Source: Bacteroidia bacterium
Lineage (GTDB): Bacteria; Bacteroidota; Bacteroidia; Bacteroidales; Prolixibacteraceae
Assembly: GCA_025358395.1 (NCBI GenBank)
Contig: JANYJT010000167.1
Span: 1-8,820, forward strand
Length of the DNA: 8,820 nt
Direction: 5' to 3'
The notes under the pieces were generated by a model. The model was given only the letters and a program-made list of their open reading frames with translations. It was not told the origin of the DNA and searched no databases. Below, piece after piece: positions 1 through 8,709 of the stretch (position 1 is the stretch's first letter; each line of letters starts with the position of its first letter). The position numbers were made by a program, and so were the translations under genes.

Positions 1-405
1 GAAGATGGTGGCATTGCGGCTGCCAAAGAGCGACATTTCGTTGTGATGACGCCAGGTGAATTCTGCTATTTAGATCATTATCAAGCCGATCCGAAAAATG
101 AGCCATTGGCAATCGGCGGCTACTTGCCGCTTAAAAAAATATACAGTTATGAACCTATTCCTCCTTCACTCAATGCTGAAGAGGCAAAATTTGTATTGGG
201 TGCTCAGGGCAATGTTTGGACAGAGTATATGAAAACACCGGCTCAAGTCGAATACATGGTCTATCCACGTGCTGCAGCATTGGCAGAAGTAGTTTGGTCT
301 CCAAAAGGCGCGAAGGATTATGAAAATTTCAAAACGCGGCTGAACAGGTTAACTAAATATTATGATATTTTAGGCATCAATTACTGTAAAGCAGAGTTCA
401 AATAA
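1..405 (+). CDS. Beta-N-acetylhexosaminidase, glycoside hydrolase family 20, C-terminal part (5' end outside window)
   Basis: The reading frame is open from base 1, so this is the last 134 codons of a longer gene; the ATG/GTG codons near base 43 are internal. GH20 enzymes remove terminal beta-linked GlcNAc or GalNAc from glycans and chitin fragments by substrate-assisted catalysis. Visible are the end of the TIM barrel: a TPGE-x-CYLDHYQ segment (Tyr23 and Asp25 of the visible part), then GAQGNVWTE (Trp73, Glu75), then YPRAAALAEVVWSP. The Tyr-x-Asp and Trp-x-Glu pairs match the spacing of the sugar-contacting residues Y393/D395 and W442/E444 of Streptomyces plicatus hexosaminidase as I remember them. 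The catalytic Asp-Glu pair would lie upstream of the window. The protein ends soon after the barrel with no added C-terminal domain. Family assignment is firm; substrate, signal peptide and export cannot be judged. Confidence 0.93.
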   Translation, partial: EDGGIAAAKERHFVVMTPGEFCYLDHYQADPKNEPLAIGGYLPLKKIYSYEPIPPSLNAEEAKFVLGAQGNVWTEYMKTPAQVEYMVYPRAAALAEVVWSPKGAKDYENFKTRLNRLTKYYDILGINYCKAEFK

Positions 406-408
406 CAG

Positions 409-437
409 AAAAAGCCGGGATGAAACCCGGCTTTTTT
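409..437. terminator. Bidirectional rho-independent terminator
   Basis: A perfect GCCGGG/CCCGGC stem (414-419 with 426-431) closes a six-base ATGAAA loop. It is flanked by five A on the left and six T on the right, so both transcripts end in a U-run after the hairpin. It starts three bases after the hexosaminidase stop codon and lies 18 bases beyond the stop of the converging lipoprotein gene, so it can serve both. Confidence 0.9.
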
Positions 438-455
438 ATAGATTAGATGATGCTA

Positions 456-1331
456 TTATTTTACGCTGATGACCAAAACTTTTGACAAGCTCCAGAATTC
501 AGCCTGGTTCAGTATGATAAGATTGTCGGCCGATTTCGTTCCTTCAATTTTATAAGAACTGGAAGGATGTGCACTAATCAGGGTTGCCTTCTTCTTCATG
601 ATTGGAATTGAAGTAACAGTGGTAATGTCAACTTTCGTCATTAATGACTTGTCAATATCACTATTTACATCTTTAGCCGTTCCAAGGAATCCTTCCTTCT
701 TAATAATATTCTTTTCTTTCAACTCCTTAAGCGTTCCAATGATGTAATAGGCAGTATTCAACTCTGCTGTTTTCGCCTCAATTACGCGTTGTTTCTCTTT
801 GTTTTCATTGCTCAAATTAGAAACATTGGTATTCAGATTTGTCACCTCAGTACTCAGATTCTGAACTTTGATGTTCATTTTATTGAGTTCCTCTTTCAGA
901 TCGGCAATTTGTCCATCTTTTTCTGCGATTTGCTTGTTAAGATTTTCGATCATCTTTTCAAGTTCGGCGACATGCTTGTTGGATTTCTTTAGTTTCGATG
1001 CAAGATCTGCAACCAGGAGTCTGTTTTTTTGCAACAACGAATAAATGTAATTGATGTCGCTTTGGATTTGTTCCTTGCGATCTCCCTTCACTTCAAAACC
1101 ACCCTTGGCAGTTTTATCAATGATCTTCTCTTTTTGCTTGATCGAATCCAAATTTGATTGAATTGAATTAAACGCATCAACAAACTCCACCAAATTTGCA
1201 TCTTTTGAGCTGCCAGCCATCATCAAGCTGTCATTCTTGGCTTTGAGCCTGGCAATTTCCTTTTGATTGCATCCGGTTGTAGAAATCACAACCGCAATTA
1301 GTAACAGATAAATAATCTTTCTCATGTTCAT
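456..1331 (-). CDS. Coiled-coil lipoprotein of unknown function
   Basis: A 291-residue protein that I do not recognise with certainty. The N-terminus is a lipoprotein signal: Lys/Arg at 4-5, a hydrophobic core at 6-16 and STTG before Cys21, the expected lipidated residue (the -3 position is Thr, not the usual Leu). Residues 22-25 are NQKE, only faintly like the Bacteroidota surface-export signal (Lys and acidic residues just after the Cys), so inner-leaflet versus surface location is open. Residues 121-173 form an almost unbroken 3-4 heptad coiled coil (V121, L124, I128, L131, I135, I142, L145, L149, M152, V156, L159, V163, L166, V170, L173), ending in three NL-starting heptads. From about 215 to 291 the composition changes to a beta-rich, Ser/Thr/Lys-rich domain ending LVISVK, likely globular. 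Similarly built Bacteroidota lipoproteins have, from memory, been named adhesins (Cbp1-like); I cannot confirm that here. The start could also be Met3. Confidence 0.85.
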   Translation of the reverse strand: MNMRKIIYLLLIAVVISTTGCNQKEIARLKAKNDSLMMAGSSKDANLVEFVDAFNSIQSNLDSIKQKEKIIDKTAKGGFEVKGDRKEQIQSDINYIYSLLQKNRLLVADLASKLKKSNKHVAELEKMIENLNKQIAEKDGQIADLKEELNKMNIKVQNLSTEVTNLNTNVSNLSNENKEKQRVIEAKTAELNTAYYIIGTLKELKEKNIIKKEGFLGTAKDVNSDIDKSLMTKVDITTVTSIPIMKKKATLISAHPSSSYKIEGTKSADNLIILNQAEFWSLSKVLVISVK

Positions 1332-1555
1332 CTTTTTTAAAATTTATTTTCCCTTTTTAAAAATCAAAACCGTCTCAAAGTTGGCTCCTTTTCCGGTGAA
1401 AGATGTTACACAACTTTTAATTTTTATTACATGATTCACACATTCTCAATTGATAGAAAATGGTCGGGTGCAAATTTACGAAAAAAAATGCAAAATTCCA
1501 TCATTCTTTAAACAAGAACAGTAAATCAATCAACTAAATGGGTGTTTGAGAGACA
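1332..1555. other. Intergenic region: lipoprotein leader and promoter
   Basis: A 224-base AT-rich gap between two minus-strand genes. It holds the -7 box at 1471-1478, which would give the lipoprotein transcript an unusually long leader of roughly 130 bases. I see no RNA gene, no credible small ORF and no strong hairpin in it. The region just left of the response regulator stop has no clear terminator either, only a weak A/T hairpin near 1483-1509 on the minus strand. Confidence 0.6.
1471..1478 (-). promoter_or_regulatory. Bacteroidota-type -7 promoter box for the lipoprotein gene
   Basis: Read on the minus strand the bases are TAAATTTG, a full match to the Bacteroidota -7 consensus TAnnTTTG. 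A TTTG lies upstream (1491-1494 on plus), but only 12 bases away, shorter than the usual spacing of about 19, so the -33 element is uncertain. Transcription would start near 1465 and run to the gene start at 1331. Confidence 0.55.
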
Positions 1556-2332
1556 TCAACATGGGGAATCTTCCTGACTCAACATCTGTTTAATTTCATG
1601 GAATATCACTGAAGATTTTCTAATCGAAACAGGAATTTTGGCACCGCTTTTCAAAAGAACATAGCTTTCTCCTGTCTTCACAAATTTTCGAATGTAGTAT
1701 ATGTTGACCAAAAAGGATTTATGAGTCCTGTAAAATTGATTTTTAGGAAGATATGATTCCAGTTCTTTCAGTGATTTGGATACAACAAATTCTCTTTTTG
1801 CATGGGTAAATATTGTGGCATATGACTGATCAGCAGTTAAATATTCAATATTTCTGGTGTTTTCCATGACAAAACCATTTTCTACGTCAAAAATCAGGTT
1901 TTTACCTGGAATTTCAGCCGTGCCGAGAATATTGATCCTGTCTTCCAGCTCAAGTTGTTGCTGTTCCAAACGAATCAATTTATCCACCTTCTTTATAACT
2001 TCTTGTAAATCAATAAAGTTAACTGGTTTCAGTAAATAACCGGCAACTGATTTGTTTATAGCTTCAATGGCATAATGATCATGACCTGTGACCAATACAA
2101 TCTTGGTTTTTTGAGAAAGCTGATGCTTAAAAATTTCCATTCCGTTTCCATCGGGCATTTCGATGTCAAGGAATACCAAATCAGGTTGTGTATGTTTAAT
2201 TAATTCAATCCCGTCAGTCAGATTCATGGCTTTTCCAACAACTTTCAGCTGGATAGTTGTAAAATTATCCAATAGATAAGCCAATAAATTCAGTGCCATT
2301 AATTCATCATCTATCACGACTACGGAAAGCAT
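1556..2332 (-). CDS. LytTR-family response regulator (orphan)
   Basis: A 258-residue two-domain cytoplasmic transcription regulator. The receiver domain (about 1-120) has the acidic pair Asp8/Asp9, the phospho-acceptor Asp56 in FLDIEMPDGNG, Thr82 in LVTGHD and Lys102 in YLLKPV, so all phosphorylation residues are intact. A Gln/Glu/Leu-rich linker (about 113-135) leads to a LytTR DNA-binding domain (about 160-252), shown by EYLTADQSYATIF, SLKELESYLP and FYRTHKSFLVN. Such regulators (LytR, AlgR, AgrA types) normally act with a LytS-like sensor histidine kinase encoded next door. None is in the window: the neighbours are an ABC-F ATPase and a lipoprotein. It is therefore an orphan, or its kinase lies elsewhere. 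Its target genes cannot be inferred. The start ATG at 2332 fits because the receiver domain begins at once after it. Confidence 0.95.
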   Translation of the reverse strand: MLSVVVIDDELMALNLLAYLLDNFTTIQLKVVGKAMNLTDGIELIKHTQPDLVFLDIEMPDGNGMEIFKHQLSQKTKIVLVTGHDHYAIEAINKSVAGYLLKPVNFIDLQEVIKKVDKLIRLEQQQLELEDRINILGTAEIPGKNLIFDVENGFVMENTRNIEYLTADQSYATIFTHAKREFVVSKSLKELESYLPKNQFYRTHKSFLVNIYYIRKFVKTGESYVLLKSGAKIPVSIRKSSVIFHEIKQMLSQEDSPC

Positions 2333-2398
2333 AATGACGGAGGGTTAAGGTAAAATAAGGTCCGACTAAACCGAGAGAAATTATTGAAGGTTAGCTAA

Positions 2399-2429
2399 CA
2401 AAGATGAGAAATTATTAGCGTAAAACCAA
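2399..2429 (-). promoter_or_regulatory. Possible promoter of the response regulator gene
   Basis: On the minus strand a CATCTTTG (2399-2406), one base off TAnnTTTG, is preceded at 20 bases by TTG (2427-2429). The spacing fits the Bacteroidota -33/-7 pattern and would give a leader of about 60 bases. The first T of the -7 box is missing, so this is tentative. Confidence 0.3.
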
Positions 2430-2470
2430 GTATCTCAAAAAAATAAATCCGCCGGTATTTTTTAGGGTGC

Positions 2471-4096
<1,626 letters not shown>

Positions 4097-4131
4097 TTAT
4101 GTTCTCTTTTACACTAAAAAATAACGGACTG

Positions 4132-4139
4132 CAAAAGTA
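4132..4139 (-). promoter_or_regulatory. Bacteroidota-type -7 promoter box for the ABC-F gene
   Basis: The minus strand reads TACTTTTG followed by CA, a full TAnnTTTG match. It lies 47 bases upstream of the ABC-F start, giving a leader of about 40 bases. No clear TTTG -33 element is seen at the usual distance; the upstream sequence is simply AT-rich. Confidence 0.55.
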
Positions 4140-4177
4140 TACATTTAAATTTAGATAAGTAGAATTCATAAACTTTC

Positions 4178-4187
4178 GTAAATTTAC
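4178..4187 (+). promoter_or_regulatory. Palindromic GTAAATTTAC, possible -7 box of the nitroreductase gene
   Basis: A perfect 10-base palindrome located 24 bases before the nitroreductase ATG. It contains TAAATTTA, seven of eight matches to TAnnTTTG, at the right place for a promoter with a short leader. No good -33 element is visible. It could instead be, or also be, an operator; the sequence alone does not decide. Confidence 0.35.
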
Positions 4188-4211
4188 CGTGCAAAAACCG
4201 ATCCCAAAAAT

Positions 4212-4733
4212 ATGAATTTCAAAGAGCTTGCCCAAAGAAGACATTCAGTAAGGAGTTATCAATCAACGCCTGTTGAAAAAGAAAAACTCATTCAAGTAGT
4301 AGAAGCGGCCTTGTTAGCACCTTCGGCTGTCAACTTTCAACCATGGAAATTTGTCATAGTAAATGATCCTTCACTTTTGGCTAAACTCCAAAGCTGCTAC
4401 CACCGGGAATGGTTCAAGTCAGCTCCTGTCTGTATCGTTGCCATTGGAGATCATGACAAGGGCTGGCACCGGCCTACTGATGGCAAGGATTATACCGATA
4501 TTGATGTTGCCATTGCCATCGATCACCTGATGCTGGCTGCAACTGAAATTGGTCTTGGAACCTGTTGGATCTGCCACTTCAATGCTGAAAAATGCGCTGA
4601 AATATTCCAACTATCCTCTAATTATGAAGTAATTGCTATGATTCCGATCGGCTATCCGGAATCTGAAGCCGCACCGGAGAAGAAAAGGAAATCGATTGAT
4701 CAGTCGATGCTGTGGAATAATTTTGAAGAGTAG
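4212..4733 (+). CDS. Nitroreductase-family FMN-dependent oxidoreductase
   Basis: A 173-residue cytoplasmic flavoprotein of the nitroreductase superfamily, which uses FMN and NAD(P)H to reduce nitro compounds, quinones or other substrates. The FMN phosphate-binding start RRHSVRSY (9-16, with Arg9, Arg10, Ser12 and Arg14) is followed by APSAVNFQPWKF (36-47), the flavin-contacting segment. Later come a GLGTCW motif and the IPIGYP strand near the end, which sits in the C-terminal FMN-binding region. The length is at the short end, as in many Bacteroidota members of this family. It is divergent from the ABC-F gene and alone in its transcription unit. Its stop codon is one base from the stop of the facing nitrilase gene. 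The physiological substrate cannot be told from the sequence. Confidence 0.92.
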   Translation: MNFKELAQRRHSVRSYQSTPVEKEKLIQVVEAALLAPSAVNFQPWKFVIVNDPSLLAKLQSCYHREWFKSAPVCIVAIGDHDKGWHRPTDGKDYTDIDVAIAIDHLMLAATEIGLGTCWICHFNAEKCAEIFQLSSNYEVIAMIPIGYPESEAAPEKKRKSIDQSMLWNNFEE

Positions 4734-4734
4734 G

Positions 4735-5514
4735 TCAGCAAAAAATCTCGAATCGGTCTTCATCTCCTGAAACGGGAAATTTTTCTCGAAACCTGTTCAG
4801 CTCTTTTAGTGAGATTGTGCAGGTATCAACAGTTTCTTTTGAGGTACTCAAATCACACACCAAAAGGCCTTTCGGATCTATCACCATACTTTCGCCGGCG
4901 TAAGATATACCAACACCATCCAATCCGGTTCTGTTTGAGCAGGCAACATAGAGCTGGTTTTCTATGGCTCTCGCCTGGATGAGGGATTGCCAAACAATTT
5001 TCCGCTTTTCAGGCCAATTTGCTGCAAATAGCATTAAATCAGCATCTTTAATTGAACGGCACCATACCGGAAAGCGAAGGTCATAGCAAACAAAGAGTGC
5101 GATCCTCCATCCTGCATAATTAACAATTACCTTTTTGCTTCCTCCCGTAAAAAATTGATCCTCTCCTCCCATTGAAAAGAGATGTCTTTTATCGTAGAAA
5201 TGGGTCTGACCGGTCGGCGTTATGAATAGAAACCGGTTGAAAAAATGGTCATTTTCCTTGATAATTAGACTTCCGGCGATAGCTGCACCACATTTTTTTG
5301 ACTGAGCATGCATCCAGCTAACACTCTCACCTTCCATGGTTTCGGCAAGCTCTTTTGCCTTCATCGAAAAGCCGGTGGTAAACATCTCCGGAAGGAGAAT
5401 TAAGTCTGTTTTACCTTTTAGAGGATCCAGTAAATAATCTATTTTCAATTTGTTAGCATCCGGATTTTCCCAAGCTACATCAAATTGAACCAATGATACG
5501 CGCAGCATTCCCAT
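4735..5514 (-). CDS. Carbon-nitrogen hydrolase, omega-amidase (YafV/Nit2) type
   Basis: A nitrilase-superfamily amidase of 259 residues, cytoplasmic. The catalytic Glu-Lys-Cys triad is present: Glu43 in LLPEMFTTGFS, Lys109 in YDKRHLFSMGGED and Cys143 in VCYDLRFPVW. The motifs LPEMFTTGF and YDKRHLF together with CYDLRFPVW closely match E. coli YafV, an omega-amidase that hydrolyses alpha-ketoglutaramate and alpha-ketosuccinamate, the 2-oxo amides left after glutamine or asparagine transamination. This is a repair or salvage role. The frame is open to a TTG at 5520, but I use the ATG at 5514 (the ATG at 5508 is equally possible). No Shine-Dalgarno site helps the choice. It lies 21 bases after the acyltransferase gene on the same strand, so the two are probably co-transcribed. 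No aminotransferase gene, the expected functional partner, is in view. Confidence 0.92.
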   Translation of the reverse strand: MGMLRVSLVQFDVAWENPDANKLKIDYLLDPLKGKTDLILLPEMFTTGFSMKAKELAETMEGESVSWMHAQSKKCGAAIAGSLIIKENDHFFNRFLFITPTGQTHFYDKRHLFSMGGEDQFFTGGSKKVIVNYAGWRIALFVCYDLRFPVWCRSIKDADLMLFAANWPEKRKIVWQSLIQARAIENQLYVACSNRTGLDGVGISYAGESMVIDPKGLLVCDLSTSKETVDTCTISLKELNRFREKFPVSGDEDRFEIFC

Positions 5515-5535
5515 GATCAAATAATCTTATTTCAA

Positions 5536-6099
5536 TTAATCCAGGTCATCACCGTAAAACATTCCTTCCGGATTTTTGCCAACAATGCCGTGGTCCTTGT
5601 ACCATTGTCGGATTCTCTTCAGATCGGCCTGAAGATCATCAGTCAGTTCGATTTTTTCTGTGTATCCTATCTGTCTTCGTCCCCAGTCAAAAAATGCAAG
5701 ATAGACCGGAATATTGGCTGTGCGCGCGATGGTATGAAACCCTCCTTTCCATTTAGCCACCTGTTTACGGGTCCCTTCCGGGGCTATGGCAAGGTGCATC
5801 ACTTCACGCTTTTCAAATTCAGACAAGATCTGTTTGATCAGACTCGCCCCTTTGGACCGGTCGACCGGTATTCCACCCATCCAACGAACTAAATAGCCCA
5901 TGGGCCAAAAGAAAAATTCTTTTTTAACCATGGTATTGGACTTACCTCCGACGGCGCGATAGAACAAAAAAGAGATGATAAAATCCCAGTTAGATGTGTG
6001 CGGAACCCCCAAAACAATGGCTTTTGGTTCAGGGATTACACCACCAACTGTCTTAAATCTCATCAACCGCAAAATTATTTTGCTAATGATCTTAACCAT
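5536..6099 (-). CDS. PlsC-like 1-acylglycerol-3-phosphate acyltransferase family protein
   Basis: A 187-residue glycerolipid acyltransferase-fold protein. It has the catalytic HX4D box, His34 and Asp39 in PHTSNWDF; the second block GGIPVDRS (75-82), whose Arg81 is expected to contact the phosphate of the acceptor; and the third block APEGTRK (106-112). These are the conserved blocks of the PlsC/LPLAT superfamily, which transfers acyl groups to lysophospholipids or related acceptors at the inner membrane. It is shorter than typical PlsC (about 240 residues) and lacks an obvious long transmembrane segment, with only an amphipathic N-terminus (residues 1-14), so the precise acceptor, lysophosphatidate or an ornithine- or glycine-type lipid, is uncertain. 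It is the first gene of a likely operon with the omega-amidase. The start ATG at 6099 sits about 14 bases after the predicted transcription start. Confidence 0.88.
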   Translation of the reverse strand: MVKIISKIILRLMRFKTVGGVIPEPKAIVLGVPHTSNWDFIISFLFYRAVGGKSNTMVKKEFFFWPMGYLVRWMGGIPVDRSKGASLIKQILSEFEKREVMHLAIAPEGTRKQVAKWKGGFHTIARTANIPVYLAFFDWGRRQIGYTEKIELTDDLQADLKRIRQWYKDHGIVGKNPEGMFYGDDLD

Positions 6100-6118
6100 G
6101 ATGAATGAATTTTTGAAA

Positions 6119-6126
6119 CAAAGTTA
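6119..6126 (-). promoter_or_regulatory. Bacteroidota-type -7 promoter box for the acyltransferase-amidase operon
   Basis: The minus strand reads TAACTTTG, a full TAnnTTTG match, 19 bases before the acyltransferase ATG, so the leader would be very short. No matching -33 TTTG is seen at about 19 bases. Confidence 0.55.
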
Positions 6127-6182
6127 AACAAAAAATACCTTTGGGGATGAAAGTGGTTTCCCGGTAAAAATCATTATGTAGA

Positions 6183-6212
6183 TTGTACACCCATTGTTTT
6201 CTGCTAATTTTA
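6183..6212 (+). promoter_or_regulatory. Likely mutS2 promoter (TTG / TAATTTTA)
   Basis: TTGT at 6183-6186 is followed, after 18 bases, by TAATTTTA at 6205-6212, seven of eight matches to TAnnTTTG. Spacing and position (19 bases before the mutS2 ATG) fit a Bacteroidota promoter, giving the best -33/-7 pairing in the window. Confidence 0.5.
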
Positions 6213-6231
6213 CAGCGAAATCAATATCCAG

Positions 6232-8709
6232 ATGAATATTTATCCTGAAAATTTCGAAAATAAAATCGGCTTTGACAAGATCAGAGAATTATTGAGTAGT
6301 CGGTGCCTCAGTGAAATGGGCAAAGAGCATACTTTGAACTGCACTTTCTCTTCTGATGCTGAACTTATTGAGAAACAATTGGATGAAACGGTCGAATTTC
6401 AAAAAATCCTGCGTGATGAGTTAAATTTCCCGACAGGTTATTTTATTGACATGAGATCGGTCTTGAAAAAAACGAAGATCCAGGGTACTTTTCTGGAAGT
6501 ATTTGAACTCTTCGACTTAAAAAGATCGCTGGAAACACTGCGGGCAATAGTTAGTTTCTTCAAAGAGAAAGAACAGGAGCTCTTTCCCAGACTTTATCTC
6601 GTCGTGGATGGAATCCGGATTTTCCCATTTCTGTACGACCGCATTGACCAAATTCTTACCAAAAATGGAACGATCAAGGACAATGCCTCTCCTGAACTGG
6701 TGAAAATCAGGAGAGAGATACTCTCACTGCAATCCGGCGTTTCCAAAATAATGGCCAAAATCCTCAAGCATGCTCAAGCAGAAGGACTTGTAGAAAAGGA
6801 GGTTACCATTTCCATTCGCGATGGAAGAGCTGTCATCCCTGTATTGTCCAGCAATAAAAGGAAGATCAGGGGGATTGTTCACGATGAATCTGCCACAGGC
6901 CGTACTTCTTATATCGAACCGGAAGAAATCGTAGAGACCAACAACCGTATCCGGGAGATGGAATCAGCGGAAAGAAGGGAAATTGTGAAAATCCTCACCA
7001 AATTTACCGATGAGTTGCGACCTTATGCCGAGGATTTGGACCATTCTTACGAGATTCTGGGGATTTTGGACTTTATCCGCGCCAAATCCTTGTGGTCGAA
7101 TGAAAGCAAGTCTGTCAAGCCGGTTCTCATCCATACCCCAGAACTTAACTGGCTGGATGCCAGACATCCCTTACTGGAAAGAAATCTATCCGGAGAAAAA
7201 AGAAAAATAGTACCGCTCAACATCCGACTCACAAAAGAGGAGAGGATTCTTTTGATTTCAGGTCCCAATGCCGGAGGTAAATCGGTCTGCCTGAAGACCG
7301 TTGGATTACTTCAATATGCCATTCAATGCGGCCTTCCTGTTCCTGTCCATTTAGACAGTGTATTCGGAATATTTGAGCGGGTTTTTATCGATATTGGTGA
7401 CAATCAGTCGTTAGACAATGACCTTAGTACCTACAGTTCGCACCTTAGCGACATGAAATTTTTTGTCAGAAATTGTAATCCAAGGTCACTGGTTTTGATT
7501 GATGAGTTTGGTACCGGAACCGAACCAATGCTTGGAGGAGCTATTGCCGAATCCATACTGAACCGCATCAATTCACTGCAAAGTTATGGCGTTATTACCA
7601 CACATTACACCAACCTGAAACATTTTGCTTCATCAATGCCGGGCATTGTGAACGGAGCCATGATGTATGATTCCAACAGAATGGAACCCTTGTTTCAGCT
7701 TCAGATCGGAAAGCCCGGAAGTTCATTTGCCTTTGAGATAGCGCGCAAAATTGGTCTTCCGGAGGATATTTTGCAGGAAGCTACCGACAAAATCGGCAAA
7801 GACCACATCGATTTCGACAAACACCTCAGGGACATTGTGCGCGACAAACGCTACTGGGAATTAAAACGTCTGGATATCAGGCAATCTGAGAAAAAACTGG
7901 AAGAGCTCACATCTACTTATGAGGATAACCTATCTGAAGTAAAAAAGCTAAGAAAGGAGATCCTCGACAAGGCCAAAAAGGAAGCTGCTGAAATTCTGGC
8001 ATCTTCAAATAAGATTGTAGAGCAGACCATTCGAGACATCAAAGAGGCTTCGGCGGAAAAGGAGAAAACCAGGGAAGCCAGGAAAAGACTGGAGGAATTT
8101 AGGGATGTTGTTTCTGTAACCAAGGACACAGAGGATGAACAGATTGTCCGGAAGATGGAAAAAATCAAGCAGAGGGAGATTCAAAAAAAGTTGAGACCTC
8201 AAAATGATGAAACTAAAATGCCTGTGCCAGAGCCTTCAAAGAAAATCACAGATCCGGAAGTTGGAAGCTGGATCAAATTAAAGGATCAGGAATCGCACGG
8301 CCTGGTTTTGGAAGTCAATGGCTCCAATTTGGTGGTAGCTTTCGGACAATTGCGCTCGGTTGTAAAACGCGACAGGGTCGAAATCGTCTCTCACAACGAA
8401 GTAAAGAAGACCAAAGAGAATTACGCAACAGCCCGGTTAAGCAGGGAAATCAACGATAAAAAGCTCAATTTTAAACCCGGAATTGATGTGAGAGGAATGC
8501 GCGCAGAGGAAGGACTTCAAAAAATCCAGGAATTTATCGATGAAGCGATTATGGTTGAAGCCAATGAGCTGCACATTCTTCATGGCAAAGGAAACGGTAT
8601 TCTGCGCGAACTCATCCGGGCGTTTCTGAAGTCGGAACCTGCTGTGAAAAAATTCAGAGACGAACATGTTCAGTTCGGGGGATCCGGGATTACGGTTGTG
8701 GAGCTATGA
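6232..8709 (+). CDS. mutS2: MutS2 ATPase/endonuclease with C-terminal Smr domain
   Basis: A complete 825-residue MutS2. It lacks the mismatch-recognition domain of MutS and starts directly with the clamp/core region (about 1-320). The ATPase follows: Walker A GPNAGGKS (344-351), the STYSSH motif (399-404), Walker B with Asp424/Glu425 in LIDEFGTGTEP, and His458 in TTHYTNLK. A long charged coiled coil (about 525-665) leads to a KOW-like beta domain (about 680-725) and an Smr domain (about 750-825) with DVRGM (752-756) and HGKGNG (784-789). MutS2 is known to suppress recombination in Helicobacter pylori and, in Bacillus subtilis, to split collided ribosomes; the Smr domain is a nuclease or RNA-binding fold. 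All key motifs are intact, so it should be active. It is transcribed alone, divergent from the acyltransferase. Start MNIYPENFENKIGFDKI is typical for Bacteroidota. Confidence 0.97.
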   Translation: MNIYPENFENKIGFDKIRELLSSRCLSEMGKEHTLNCTFSSDAELIEKQLDETVEFQKILRDELNFPTGYFIDMRSVLKKTKIQGTFLEVFELFDLKRSLETLRAIVSFFKEKEQELFPRLYLVVDGIRIFPFLYDRIDQILTKNGTIKDNASPELVKIRREILSLQSGVSKIMAKILKHAQAEGLVEKEVTISIRDGRAVIPVLSSNKRKIRGIVHDESATGRTSYIEPEEIVETNNRIREMESAERREIVKILTKFTDELRPYAEDLDHSYEILGILDFIRAKSLWSNESKSVKPVLIHTPELNWLDARHPLLERNLSGEKRKIVPLNIRLTKEERILLISGPNAGGKSVCLKTVGLLQYAIQCGLPVPVHLDSVFGIFERVFIDIGDNQSLDNDLSTYSSHLSDMKFFVRNCNPRSLVLIDEFGTGTEPMLGGAIAESILNRINSLQSYGVITTHYTNLKHFASSMPGIVNGAMMYDSNRMEPLFQLQIGKPGSSFAFEIARKIGLPEDILQEATDKIGKDHIDFDKHLRDIVRDKRYWELKRLDIRQSEKKLEELTSTYEDNLSEVKKLRKEILDKAKKEAAEILASSNKIVEQTIRDIKEASAEKEKTREARKRLEEFRDVVSVTKDTEDEQIVRKMEKIKQREIQKKLRPQNDETKMPVPEPSKKITDPEVGSWIKLKDQESHGLVLEVNGSNLVVAFGQLRSVVKRDRVEIVSHNEVKKTKENYATARLSREINDKKLNFKPGIDVRGMRAEEGLQKIQEFIDEAIMVEANELHILHGKGNGILRELIRAFLKSEPAVKKFRDEHVQFGGSGITVVEL

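Noticed and set aside
789..992. Hydrophobic plus-strand frame opposite the lipoprotein coiled coil
   Set aside because: The Phe/Leu/Ile-rich product is what the reverse of a Lys/Glu/Asn-rich coiled coil yields; no independent support.
1483..1509. A/T-rich hairpin with T-run on the minus strand after the response regulator gene
   Set aside because: An eight-pair stem with a single G-C pair, one G-T pair and an 11-base loop, placed about 50 bases after the stop; not convincing as a terminator.
2438..2463. Possible terminator after the ABC-F gene (minus strand, AAAAAATA pairing with TATTTTTT)
   Set aside because: The outer stem is only A/T pairs and its right arm uses the U-run itself; the inner part has just two G-C pairs. 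Too weak to call.
5515..5520. TTG at 5520 as the start of the omega-amidase
   Set aside because: ATG codons at 5514 and 5508 lie immediately after it and fit the family's N-terminus better.
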